Below, piece by piece: positions 15,021 through 22,757 of a DNA stretch of 29,596 bases. Source of the DNA: JANQKX01 sp039028695 (GTDB lineage Bacteria > Pseudomonadota > Alphaproteobacteria > Kiloniellales > Kiloniellaceae); the NCBI GenBank assembly GCA_039028695.1, contig JBCCHN010000058.1:1-29596 (forward strand), given 5' to 3'. The translations under genes and the position numbers were made by a program. The notes under the pieces were generated by a model that made no database searches, had not been told where the DNA came from, and was given only the letters and a program-made list of their open reading frames with translations. Positions within the stretch are counted from its first letter, which is position 1. Every line of letters begins with the position of its first letter.

Positions 15021-17441
15021 GTGAAAAAAGACGCAAAAGTCGTCATCGTCGGCGGCGGGATCTATGGCTGCAGCTTGCTCTACCACCTAACCAAGCGGGG
15101 CTGGCGGGATGTGGTGCTGGTGGAGAAGAACGAGCTGACGGCCGGCTCCACCTGGCATGCCGCTGGCCTTTGCACGAACTTTGCCCACCATTTGACCATT
15201 ATGCGCATGCGCAATCATTCAGTGCGCCTGTACCGGGATGTCTTGGAAAAGGAAACGGGCCAGCCCACGGGCTTTACCACCAGCGGTGCCCTGCGCATGA
15301 CCCGCTTGCCCGAGCGCATGGACGAATTTCGCCAAGTAGCTCAAATGGGCCGCTGGATCGACGTGGACTTCCAAATCATCAGCCCTCCCGAGCTCAAGGA
15401 GATCTATCCGCTGGTTGAGACCGAGGGCCTAATCGGGGCCATTTACGAACCTCAGGACGGCTATACCGATCCCACCCAGACCACCAACGCCCTGGCCCGC
15501 GGTGCCCGCAGCGGCGGTGCGGAGATATACCGCCACACAGCCGTGACCACCATTGCCGCAAAGCCCGACGGAAGATGGCGGGTCACCACGGAGAACGGTG
15601 ATATAAACTGTGACATGGTGGTCAATGCGGCCGGCACCTGGGCGCGTGAGATCGGGGAAATGGTGGGGCTGGACCTGCCTATCGTGCCCATGCTGCACCA
15701 GTATATGGTGACCGATCGGATCGGGGCTTACGCGGAACTGGAGCGGACCCTGCCGATCATTCGGGACCCTGAGGAATCCTGGTACGTTCGCCCGGAACGG
15801 GATGGGGCAATTTTGGGGACCTATGAGAAGGAGGCCGTGCCCTGGTCCATCGACGGGGTGCCGCCCGAGTTCGGCATGGAACTCTTGCCAGGCGACCTGG
15901 AGCGCATGAGCGGTATCGCCGCTCAGGCCATGGATCGCATCCCGTCCCTCGCCGATGCGGGCATTAAGGAAATCGTCAACGGCCCCATCACCTTTACCCC
16001 CGACGCCAATGCCCTGATCGGGCCAGCGCCGGGCCTGCCCGGCTTTTGGATCATGGCCGGCACCAGCATGGGCGTGATGGAAGGGGGCGGTGCCGGCAAA
16101 TTCCTGGCCGATTGGATGGTGGATGGGGAGCCCGGCGTCGACATGAGCATATTGGACCCGCGCCGCTTCGGCCCCTTTGCGGATTGGGCCTACCGGGTGG
16201 AGCGGGCCGAGGAAGCCTTCGGCAATCAATTCGCCATTCACTTCCCCGGCGAGGAACTGCCAGCGGGACGGCCCCGTAAAAAGACCCCGGTCTATGACCG
16301 ACTGGCCGACCGTGGCGCCTTTTTTGGCGTGCGCTTTGGCTGGGAGCGGGCGAACTTTTTCGGCGCCGATGGAACGCAACCCGAGCAAGGCCTTTCCTTT
16401 CGCCGAACACACGTCTTTGAGCATGTCCGCCGCGAGGTAGCGGCCGTGACTGACCATGCCGGGGTGATCGACCTATCCGGCTTTGCCAAGTTTCAGGTTT
16501 GCGGCAAGGACGCTGAGGCTTTCTTGAACGCTTTGCTGGCCAACAGGGTGCCGGGAAAGAGCGGCCGTATCGCCCTGTGCCATGCCCTTAGCCAACGGGG
16601 TGGCATCGTGGCCGAATTCACCGTTACGCGAATGAGCGACGAGACCTTTTACCTCTGTTCCGCAGCGGCCCAACAGATCCATGATCGGGAGTGGCTGCTC
16701 GGTCATGTGAGCGGCGGTCAAGATTTGCACATAATGGATATCACCGAAGAGACGGCCATTCTGGGCCTGCAGGGACCCAGGGCTCGGGACATCCTAGCCA
16801 AGGTCACCGATGCAGATTTGGGGAATGAGGCTTTTCCTTGGCTCTCCCAACGGGACATTCAAATCGCAGGCCGAAACGTCCGCGCCCTGCGGGTTAGCTA
16901 TGGGGGGGAACTGGGCTACGAGTTCCACATGCCCATGGACGCACAATTGGCCGTTTACGATGCGCTGAAAGAGGCTGATCCAGGGTTAGCGGATTTCGGC
17001 TTTTTTGCCTTGGACACGATGCGTTTGGAAAAGGGCTACCTGGGCTTCGGCGCCGATATTTCCATCGAGACCACACCCTGGGAAGCGGGATTGGATGCCT
17101 TTATCAAGCTGGATCGGGGTGACTTCATGGGCCGCGATGCCCTGATGGCGCAGGGGGAAAAGGGCCTGTCGACCAAGCTGGTGTGCCTGCGCATCGAAAG
17201 CAAAGACAGGGATGCCATGGGCAACGAAGCGGTCCTGGACGATGGGGGACGAACGGTGGGCATCGTCTCCTCCGGCGGTTATGGCCACCGGGTGCAGGCC
17301 TCCCTCGCGCTGGCTTATGTAGAGCCCGGCTGCGCCGCACACGGAACGGCCCTTGCGGTCTTGCTGTTGGGCCAGCCTCACCCCGCAAAGGTCATTCCCG
17401 CGCCGGCCTTTGATCCGGACGGCGCCCGAATGAGGGGATAG
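15021..17441 (+). CDS. FAD-GcvT oxidoreductase, dimethylglycine/sarcosine dehydrogenase family (copy 1)
   Basis: This 806-residue flavoprotein oxidatively N-demethylates a methylated amine and passes the C1 unit to tetrahydrofolate. The N-terminal DAO domain (about 1-365) has the dinucleotide fold GGGIYG (11-16) with Glu35. It also has the motif TAGSTWHAAG, whose His46 is the site of covalent FAD attachment in mammalian DMGDH and sarcosine dehydrogenase. An FAO_M linker (about 368-425) precedes GcvT (about 430-710) and its C-terminal barrel (715-800). In GcvT the usual GGIxAD acid is Glu532 (GGIVAEF) rather than Asp. The start is GTG at 15021 with AGGAGG 9 bases upstream. It heads an operon with a paralogue 36 bases downstream and is divergent from the amine importer. 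The exact substrate is unknown. Confidence 0.9.
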   Translation: MKKDAKVVIVGGGIYGCSLLYHLTKRGWRDVVLVEKNELTAGSTWHAAGLCTNFAHHLTIMRMRNHSVRLYRDVLEKETGQPTGFTTSGALRMTRLPERMDEFRQVAQMGRWIDVDFQIISPPELKEIYPLVETEGLIGAIYEPQDGYTDPTQTTNALARGARSGGAEIYRHTAVTTIAAKPDGRWRVTTENGDINCDMVVNAAGTWAREIGEMVGLDLPIVPMLHQYMVTDRIGAYAELERTLPIIRDPEESWYVRPERDGAILGTYEKEAVPWSIDGVPPEFGMELLPGDLERMSGIAAQAMDRIPSLADAGIKEIVNGPITFTPDANALIGPAPGLPGFWIMAGTSMGVMEGGGAGKFLADWMVDGEPGVDMSILDPRRFGPFADWAYRVERAEEAFGNQFAIHFPGEELPAGRPRKKTPVYDRLADRGAFFGVRFGWERANFFGADGTQPEQGLSFRRTHVFEHVRREVAAVTDHAGVIDLSGFAKFQVCGKDAEAFLNALLANRVPGKSGRIALCHALSQRGGIVAEFTVTRMSDETFYLCSAAAQQIHDREWLLGHVSGGQDLHIMDITEETAILGLQGPRARDILAKVTDADLGNEAFPWLSQRDIQIAGRNVRALRVSYGGELGYEFHMPMDAQLAVYDALKEADPGLADFGFFALDTMRLEKGYLGFGADISIETTPWEAGLDAFIKLDRGDFMGRDALMAQGEKGLSTKLVCLRIESKDRDAMGNEAVLDDGGRTVGIVSSGGYGHRVQASLALAYVEPGCAAHGTALAVLLLGQPHPAKVIPAPAFDPDGARMRG

Positions 17442-17477
17442 GTTTTTCGTGGAAATCCAGAACCGGAAAATCATCTC

Positions 17478-19934
17478 ATGACCCTGCCAAGCCAAGCCCA
17501 GGTCGTGATCATTGGTGGCGGCATCGTTGGCTGCAGCAGCCTATATCATCTCGCCAAGATGGGGTGCCAGGACGCCATTTTACTTGAGCGAGACCGCCTG
17601 ACCAGCGGTACGACCTGGCATGCAGCGGGTATCGTGGGCTCCCTTCGCGGCTCGGCTTTCTACACCCATGTCACCGCCTATGCGACCAAACTTTACCAAT
17701 CCTTGGAAGCCGAAAGCGGACAGGCCACGGGCTATAAAACGACCGGCGGCCTGTCCCTGGCGACCACGCCGGCGTCCATGGAGGAGCTGAAGCGCATGCA
17801 CAGCGTGGGCAAGGCTCTGGGCAATGAGTCCCATGTGATCGGCCCGCAGGAGATTGAGAGCTTCGCGCCCCTTTTGCGGGTGGACGACTTGGAGGGCGGC
17901 TTGTGGATCCCGGGCGACGGGCAGACCAATCCCACCGACACCACAATGGCTCTGGCCAAGGCCGCGCGACAGCTGGGCGGACGCATTTTTGAAGGGCAGG
18001 CAGTACGTCGCATCGTCACCAAAGACGGCGCTGTCTGCGGTGTGGAAACGGACCACGAGACCATCGCCTGCGAAAAGGTTATTCTGTGCGGCGGCATTTG
18101 GTCTCGACAGTTAGCGCGCAGCGTGGGCGTGACCGTGCCGGTGCAGGCGGCCGAGCACATGTATATCGTCACCGAGCCCATGGAGAACGTGCCCCTGGAC
18201 CAACCCTTCATCCGAGATTTCGGTGCGCAGATCTATGCCAAGGGGGATGCGGGCAAGTTGGTTATGGGCGGCTTTGAGCCCGTCTCGCGCCCCTGGCAAG
18301 TCGGAGGCGTGCCCGACGATGCCTCTTTCACCATGCTTCCGGAGGATTGGGATCACTTTAGTTTTTTCATGGAAGGGGCGTTGCACCGTATCCCCAGCTT
18401 GGGGCAAGCGGGCATTCGCACCTTTATGAACGGCCCAGAGGGCTTTACGCCAGATAATGTCCCCGTTTTGGGTGAAGCGCCCGGACTGAAGAATTTTTTT
18501 GTGGCGGCGGGCTTTAACTCATCGGGGATCGCTGGGTCAGGCGGGGCCGGCAAGACTATCGCCGAGTGGGTTCTCACCGGCGAAACCGAATGGGACCCCT
18601 GGGAGGCGGACGTGCGCCGCTTCGAGGCCTGGCACGGCTCCGATGCCTTCATGGCCGAACGGGCCACGGAATTCGTGGGGACGGTTTTTGCCACACACTG
18701 GCCCTACAAACAGCTGAAGACCTGCCGCAATCTGCGCCACTCGCCCTTAAAAGCGCGCTATTGGGAAAACCGGCCCGAGATCGGCCAAGCCTGTTTCGGT
18801 GCCGCCGCCGGCTGGGAGCGGCCCTTGTGGTTTGCGCCCGAGGGGGCAGAGCCCGAACAGGCGTATAGCTTTGGCGACCAGGACTGGTGGCCCCACGCCG
18901 CCCGAGAGGTGAAGGCCACACGCGAGGCAGTGGCCCTCTATGACCTAAGCCCCTTCGGCAAGATCTGGCTGCAAGGCGCGGATGCCCTGCCTCTGCTCCA
19001 ACGGTTGTGCGCCAACAACGTGGATGTGGCACCGGGCCGCGTGGTCTACACACAGATGCTCAACCCGCGTGGCGGCATAGAAGCGGATGTTACCATCAGC
19101 CGGCCCCGTGAGGACGGCTTTTGGATGACCACCGGAGCCGGCTTGCGGGTTCACAACATGGATTGGATCAAACGCCACCAAAGGCCAGATGAACATGTCA
19201 CTGTTATAGATATGACCTCGACCTACGCGGTCTTGGGGGTTATGGGACCTCAGTCGCGCAGCCTTTTGAGCCGGGTGAGTAGCTGCGATCTTTCCAATGA
19301 AGCCTTTCCCTTTGCGACGGCACAAGAGATTGACCTGGGGCCGGTTCCGGCCAGGGCCCAGAGGGTAAGCTTTGTCGGAGAATTGGGCTGGGAAATTTTT
19401 GTACCGAGCGAGTTTGCAATCAAGGTCTTCGACGTGATTCAGGAGGCGGGCCTGGATCTGGGTTTGGCCCATGCTGGCTTTCATGCCCTGGACTGTTGCC
19501 GGATCGAGAAAAACTTCAAACACTGGGGACATGATCTTTCGGGTCACGTCACGCCCTTGGAGGCGGGACTGGGATTTGCCTTGGACTTGGACAAAGCCGG
19601 CGGTTTTATGGGCCGCGACGCCCTGCTGCGTCAAAAGGAACAAGGCCTGAAGCGGCTGCTGGCGCTATTTGAAATCATGGAAGAACGGCCCCTGCCCTTG
19701 CATGACGAACCGATCTATCGGGATAGCGTCCTCGTGGGCGCCACCACCTCCGGCGGCTATGGTCCCACCTTCGATCGTTGTTTTGCCATGGGGCTTGTCA
19801 CACATCCGGAGGGGATCACAAAAGACTTCCTGCAGACCGGGCGCTGGGAAATCGAGATCGCGGCACGCCGCTACCCCCTACGCCCCCATCTAAGAGCCCC
19901 TTATGATCCCACCGGCGCACGCATGAAAATGTAG
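17478..19934 (+). CDS. FAD-GcvT oxidoreductase, dimethylglycine/sarcosine dehydrogenase family (copy 2)
   Basis: This 818-residue paralogue of the preceding gene has the same domain order: DAO with GGGIVG (13-18) and Glu37, then SGTTWHAAG with the candidate covalent-FAD His48, FAO_M, GcvT and the C-terminal barrel. Here the folate-side motif is GGIEADV with Asp537, as in standard GcvT-type enzymes. The active-site-facing stretches differ strongly from copy 1 (for example VGSLRGSAFYTH against CTNFAHHLTIMR after the flavin His), so the two likely act on different methylation states or substrates. The family includes sarcosine dehydrogenase, DMGDH and 4-methylaminobutanoate oxidase. It ends 18 bases before the stop of a convergent gene. 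Confidence 0.9.
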   Translation: MTLPSQAQVVIIGGGIVGCSSLYHLAKMGCQDAILLERDRLTSGTTWHAAGIVGSLRGSAFYTHVTAYATKLYQSLEAESGQATGYKTTGGLSLATTPASMEELKRMHSVGKALGNESHVIGPQEIESFAPLLRVDDLEGGLWIPGDGQTNPTDTTMALAKAARQLGGRIFEGQAVRRIVTKDGAVCGVETDHETIACEKVILCGGIWSRQLARSVGVTVPVQAAEHMYIVTEPMENVPLDQPFIRDFGAQIYAKGDAGKLVMGGFEPVSRPWQVGGVPDDASFTMLPEDWDHFSFFMEGALHRIPSLGQAGIRTFMNGPEGFTPDNVPVLGEAPGLKNFFVAAGFNSSGIAGSGGAGKTIAEWVLTGETEWDPWEADVRRFEAWHGSDAFMAERATEFVGTVFATHWPYKQLKTCRNLRHSPLKARYWENRPEIGQACFGAAAGWERPLWFAPEGAEPEQAYSFGDQDWWPHAAREVKATREAVALYDLSPFGKIWLQGADALPLLQRLCANNVDVAPGRVVYTQMLNPRGGIEADVTISRPREDGFWMTTGAGLRVHNMDWIKRHQRPDEHVTVIDMTSTYAVLGVMGPQSRSLLSRVSSCDLSNEAFPFATAQEIDLGPVPARAQRVSFVGELGWEIFVPSEFAIKVFDVIQEAGLDLGLAHAGFHALDCCRIEKNFKHWGHDLSGHVTPLEAGLGFALDLDKAGGFMGRDALLRQKEQGLKRLLALFEIMEERPLPLHDEPIYRDSVLVGATTSGGYGPTFDRCFAMGLVTHPEGITKDFLQTGRWEIEIAARRYPLRPHLRAPYDPTGARMKM

Positions 19935-19939
19935 GCTCG

Positions 19940-19954
19940 AACCGCAGTGCGGTT
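19940..19954. terminator. Small hairpin at convergent gene ends
   Basis: AACCGC-AGT-GCGGTT is a perfect 6-bp stem in the 18-base gap between convergent stops, overlapping the C45 stop codon. It lacks a T-tract on either side, so it may be a modest bidirectional barrier only. Confidence 0.35.
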
Positions 19955-21035
19955 AGCGCTTGAAGATGCCCATGGGGCGCTTGGGTTGGCGCAGCTCCTG
20001 GGGCGGCCAGACGGGTTTGTCGTCGTTGCTGGCCTCGAAGTCCTGATAGAGCACCGTTCGACTTTGCTCGGGGAATTCATCGAAGGTGAGATGCCAGCCA
20101 CCGTCCGGCCAAAGGTAGCGCACCTCGCCCCGGGCGGGGCAATAGACCGACGTAAAGAGGGTACCATAGCCCATGCCATAGGTGGTGCGATAAAGCGGCA
20201 CCTTGAGGAACAAGCCAAGCAAATCCTCCGGGTCCTTGGGGCCGGCTTCAAGCTGCTTGGTCAGGTAATCGAGCCGCTCGTCCGACTGGATCATATCGGT
20301 ATACTTTTGCCAACGATCCCCGTCTTGGTGATTGGTGATGACCCGACGTTGGGTAATCTGAGCCGGGCGGTCGGGCGACAAGAGTACCGTGGCAAAATCC
20401 CCGTCACGGTCCAAAAGACCTACGTTGTAAGCCACCTGCAGGGGCAGGCGTTGCAGGGCCGCACAAGCCTCGGCCACCGTCGAGCAGGTTTCGAGGATAT
20501 AGCGCTGGATCATGGTGATGGAAAAGCCTTGCCCCGTCACCCGGCGTCCCCCAAAAGTCAAGGAAATGGCCAGGCCGTCATCGTTCATGCCGTCCAACAC
20601 GCCGGACATGCAATCGGTCATGGCGATCACGCCTCGCTTGAGCCAATGGGTCTTCATCACCAGGCCGTCGCACAGCAGGGGTGAATAGTCGTAATTGCGC
20701 ACCAGCAACGGCGCCTGCCCCGCCGCCGGATCGCCGGGCAGGATCGCCTGGGAACAAGCGGCAAAAAAAGGCGGTGGCGAAAGTTGGCCCAAAAAGCGGG
20801 CGGCATAGTCGCCCCCGCCTGCCAGCTCGCTCATCTGCTCCCAGGCCGGCACCCATTCGGGCATGTGGGCCTTTAGGGCCCGCGCCACCTCACGATAAGT
20901 GGGTCGTGCTTCCTCACCTTGGCTCAGAAACCAGCCGCGATAGGCGGGCCAAATGGCCTCGAAAGCCCCTTGCCACTTGGGGCCTAGCTCGGCCTCATCA
21001 AGGGTCCGATATTCCATCGTCATGTCGAGTGTCAT
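19953..21035 (-). CDS. C45-type Ntn hydrolase / acyltransferase
   Basis: This 360-residue protein resembles the peptidase C45 family: acyl-CoA:6-aminopenicillanate acyltransferase, and Drosophila Tan, which hydrolyses beta-alanyl-dopamine. These enzymes cut themselves before a Cys that becomes the N-terminal nucleophile. Here the candidate is Cys94 in FFAACSQAIL, followed 19 residues later by RNYDYSP (113-119), the family's oxyanion-side motif. The next conserved blocks are MTDCMSGVLDGMNDDGLAISL and ITNHQDGDRW. It likely breaks or transfers an amide bond on a small amine. No signal peptide is visible, so it is cytosolic. It lies directly downstream of an ATP-grasp ligase on the same strand (71-base gap). 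That pairing suggests making and breaking of the same kind of amide. Confidence 0.82.
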   Translation of the reverse strand: MTLDMTMEYRTLDEAELGPKWQGAFEAIWPAYRGWFLSQGEEARPTYREVARALKAHMPEWVPAWEQMSELAGGGDYAARFLGQLSPPPFFAACSQAILPGDPAAGQAPLLVRNYDYSPLLCDGLVMKTHWLKRGVIAMTDCMSGVLDGMNDDGLAISLTFGGRRVTGQGFSITMIQRYILETCSTVAEACAALQRLPLQVAYNVGLLDRDGDFATVLLSPDRPAQITQRRVITNHQDGDRWQKYTDMIQSDERLDYLTKQLEAGPKDPEDLLGLFLKVPLYRTTYGMGYGTLFTSVYCPARGEVRYLWPDGGWHLTFDEFPEQSRTVLYQDFEASNDDKPVWPPQELRQPKRPMGIFKR

Positions 21036-21055
21036 TTACCTAAAGGGGCTTGAGC

Positions 21056-21122
21056 CTCGAAAAAGCCCGGTGCTCGAAAAAGCCCGGTACTCAAAAAGGT
21101 TCGTCCTCAAAAAAGTTTGGTA
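21056..21122. repeat. Four imperfect 17-bp tandem repeats
   Basis: Units at 21056-21072, 21073-21089, 21090-21105 and 21106-21122 follow the pattern CTCGAAAAAGCCCGGTA. Units 1 and 2 differ at one base; units 3 and 4 are diverged (CTCAAAAAGGTTCGTC and CTCAAAAAAGTTTGGTA). The array fills the gap between the ATP-grasp and C45 genes and overlaps the ATP-grasp stop codon. Slippage expansion is the likely origin. On the transcribed strand it gives repeated CTTTTT runs. Confidence 0.8.
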
Positions 21123-22558
21123 CTGAGGGGGTGCAATGGCATCTGCGGAATGTCCTTGGGGTCCGTGCCCTCGAACTCCGCGTTGATCGCTGCCGTCCAC
21201 AGCTTGGCCCGCTCGCGCAGTTGGCGGTCGGCGGTCTGCATGCGCCCTCGCGTCACCACCACACCCAGGTCCGCGCCCTTATAGGTATAATCTCCTTCCT
21301 TATAAACTCTCAGGTAAAAGGCTTCGTTATTGTCAATAACGTTGGTCCAGTCTAATTCGTTCCGCTGGAAGGTAATCGCCCCGTTATTGTCCATGGTGTA
21401 GATCCCCGTGCGGGGCGCCTTGGTGAGGAGTTTTACCTTATCCTGCGTCTGCTTGAGGATAAGCTGGCTCCAGAAATCGAACTCGTTCCAACGGCGCTGA
21501 ATTCTACGCAGGTCGATTTCGTAGTCCACGTCCAGGTATTCCAGCAAATGGAAAAGGAACATGGGCACGCCGCCGTAATGGGCGGTTGTCAAGTTGGTCA
21601 GAGGGCTGGCGCCGCTGATCCGCGGGTTGAGTTCGCCGAGATAGGGGGTGCCGTCGTCGGTGTCGATCAGGAAGTCCATGCAAAAGACACCCATGTAGCC
21701 CTCGTCCCGCAGACGGTCGCCCAAGGCCCGGGCCATATCCGCCAAGCCGCGGCGCACGGTCTGATTAAAGATCCGCGGATCCATGTCGTTGCCGCACCAG
21801 CCACCCTTATAGGGGGTGATTTCGGCAAAGCCCGTGATATCGGTTTGCACCGGCCCCACAAGGGTGCCATGGCGGGTCACACAAGCCTCAAGAGTACCCG
21901 GCATATGGTTGATATATTTCATTATTTTTAATTCTTCATCGACCATGTGCTCAGCGTTCTTGTCCCAGTCGTCCCGGGACTTAATGAAAAAGGTGGTACG
22001 CCCGGAATCTCCGTAGGGAGTCTGCACAACCAGGGAATTGCCCAGCTTGGCGCTGTCGGCCAAGGTCATAAGCTCCTCAAAGGTCTTGGCCCGGCCCATC
22101 ACGTTGGGCGCAGAGGAGATGCCCGCTTCGTTGGCCAAGCGGGTGGTCTCGATCTTGGAGTCCAAGCGTTTGCGTAGCGCCGCGGAGGGATGGGCCACGA
22201 CGGCCCCCATTTCGCCGGCCAGCTCCTCGGTCTCTTCGTCGAACATGACAAATACCAGGCGCGCCGGCCCCTTGCCCGCCTTGCGTATCCGGTCGGACAC
22301 CTCCTTGTGAGAGAGCAGGTAGTTGCAAACCTCCTCCATGGACTGGAAGTCCCGGTAGCCCAGCTCCTTGGGCACGAAGACCCGAGGGTGCCATCCCTCG
22401 AAGGAGTCAAAATAGTTGCAGTGAAAAAAGCGATTCACGAACTTTTCCACGCCCAAAAGGTTGAAGGCCGTGGGCGATACAAAAAAGATAGGCGTCTCGT
22501 TTTTGCGGAAAAAAGTCAGTATTTCCGACAAGCCGCGCAGTTTTGGTTGTTTCGCCAT
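21107..22558 (-). CDS. ATP-grasp ligase, uncharacterised
   Basis: This 483-residue protein has an N-terminal pre-ATP-grasp region (about 1-130) and an ATP-grasp fold. Visible landmarks are DSKIETTRLANEAGISSAPNV (central domain entry), the nucleotide-binding lysine region, a Gly-rich loop in TPYGDSGRTTFF, and the metal-binding YLGELNPRISGAS with the E-x-N pair. Automatic pipelines may call it biotin carboxylase, but no biotin-dependent partner is here. ATP-grasp enzymes join a carboxylate to an amine or similar nucleophile through an acyl-phosphate. With a C45 amidohydrolase downstream and N-demethylases around it, amide conjugation of an amine is a reasonable guess. ATG 22558 is chosen for GGGGAGG 10 bases upstream; ATG 22678 would add 40 residues with a poorly spaced site. 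Confidence 0.8.
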   Translation of the reverse strand: MAKQPKLRGLSEILTFFRKNETPIFFVSPTAFNLLGVEKFVNRFFHCNYFDSFEGWHPRVFVPKELGYRDFQSMEEVCNYLLSHKEVSDRIRKAGKGPARLVFVMFDEETEELAGEMGAVVAHPSAALRKRLDSKIETTRLANEAGISSAPNVMGRAKTFEELMTLADSAKLGNSLVVQTPYGDSGRTTFFIKSRDDWDKNAEHMVDEELKIMKYINHMPGTLEACVTRHGTLVGPVQTDITGFAEITPYKGGWCGNDMDPRIFNQTVRRGLADMARALGDRLRDEGYMGVFCMDFLIDTDDGTPYLGELNPRISGASPLTNLTTAHYGGVPMFLFHLLEYLDVDYEIDLRRIQRRWNEFDFWSQLILKQTQDKVKLLTKAPRTGIYTMDNNGAITFQRNELDWTNVIDNNEAFYLRVYKEGDYTYKGADLGVVVTRGRMQTADRQLRERAKLWTAAINAEFEGTDPKDIPQMPLHPLSTKLF

Positions 22559-22757
22559 CGCCTTCAAACCTCCCCGAAAAGTTTCATTCTTTTTGTGGCC
22601 TCGCAGGGGTGCGGGGCCAAAAGCCTCTTCATATAATGGGTTAGTTGGGCCAAGATCTAAAGGCTTTATCTCACCCATTGACCCCTGCGGCGGGAGAGAT
22701 CGGATAAATCACAGGGTTTGTCCCTCGTGCATGCGTCAGCGGGACTGCGGAGCCGAT
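22559..22757. promoter_or_regulatory. Divergent region between ATP-grasp and FMN/Fe-S flavoprotein genes
   Basis: If the shorter ATP-grasp start is right, 199 bases separate two divergent starts. A TATAAT hexamer lies at 22631-22636 on the plus strand, with ATTATA in the same place on the minus strand. No good -35 partner is evident on either strand, so this is only a candidate -10 element. Confidence 0.35.

Noticed and set aside
15429..16457. 342-codon minus-strand open frame inside FAD-GcvT copy 1
   Set aside because: It is a shadow; the plus strand has intact FAD motifs throughout.
21107..22558. Biotin carboxylase as the function of the ATP-grasp gene
   Set aside because: There is no biotin carrier or carboxyltransferase nearby; only the generic ATP-grasp features are visible.
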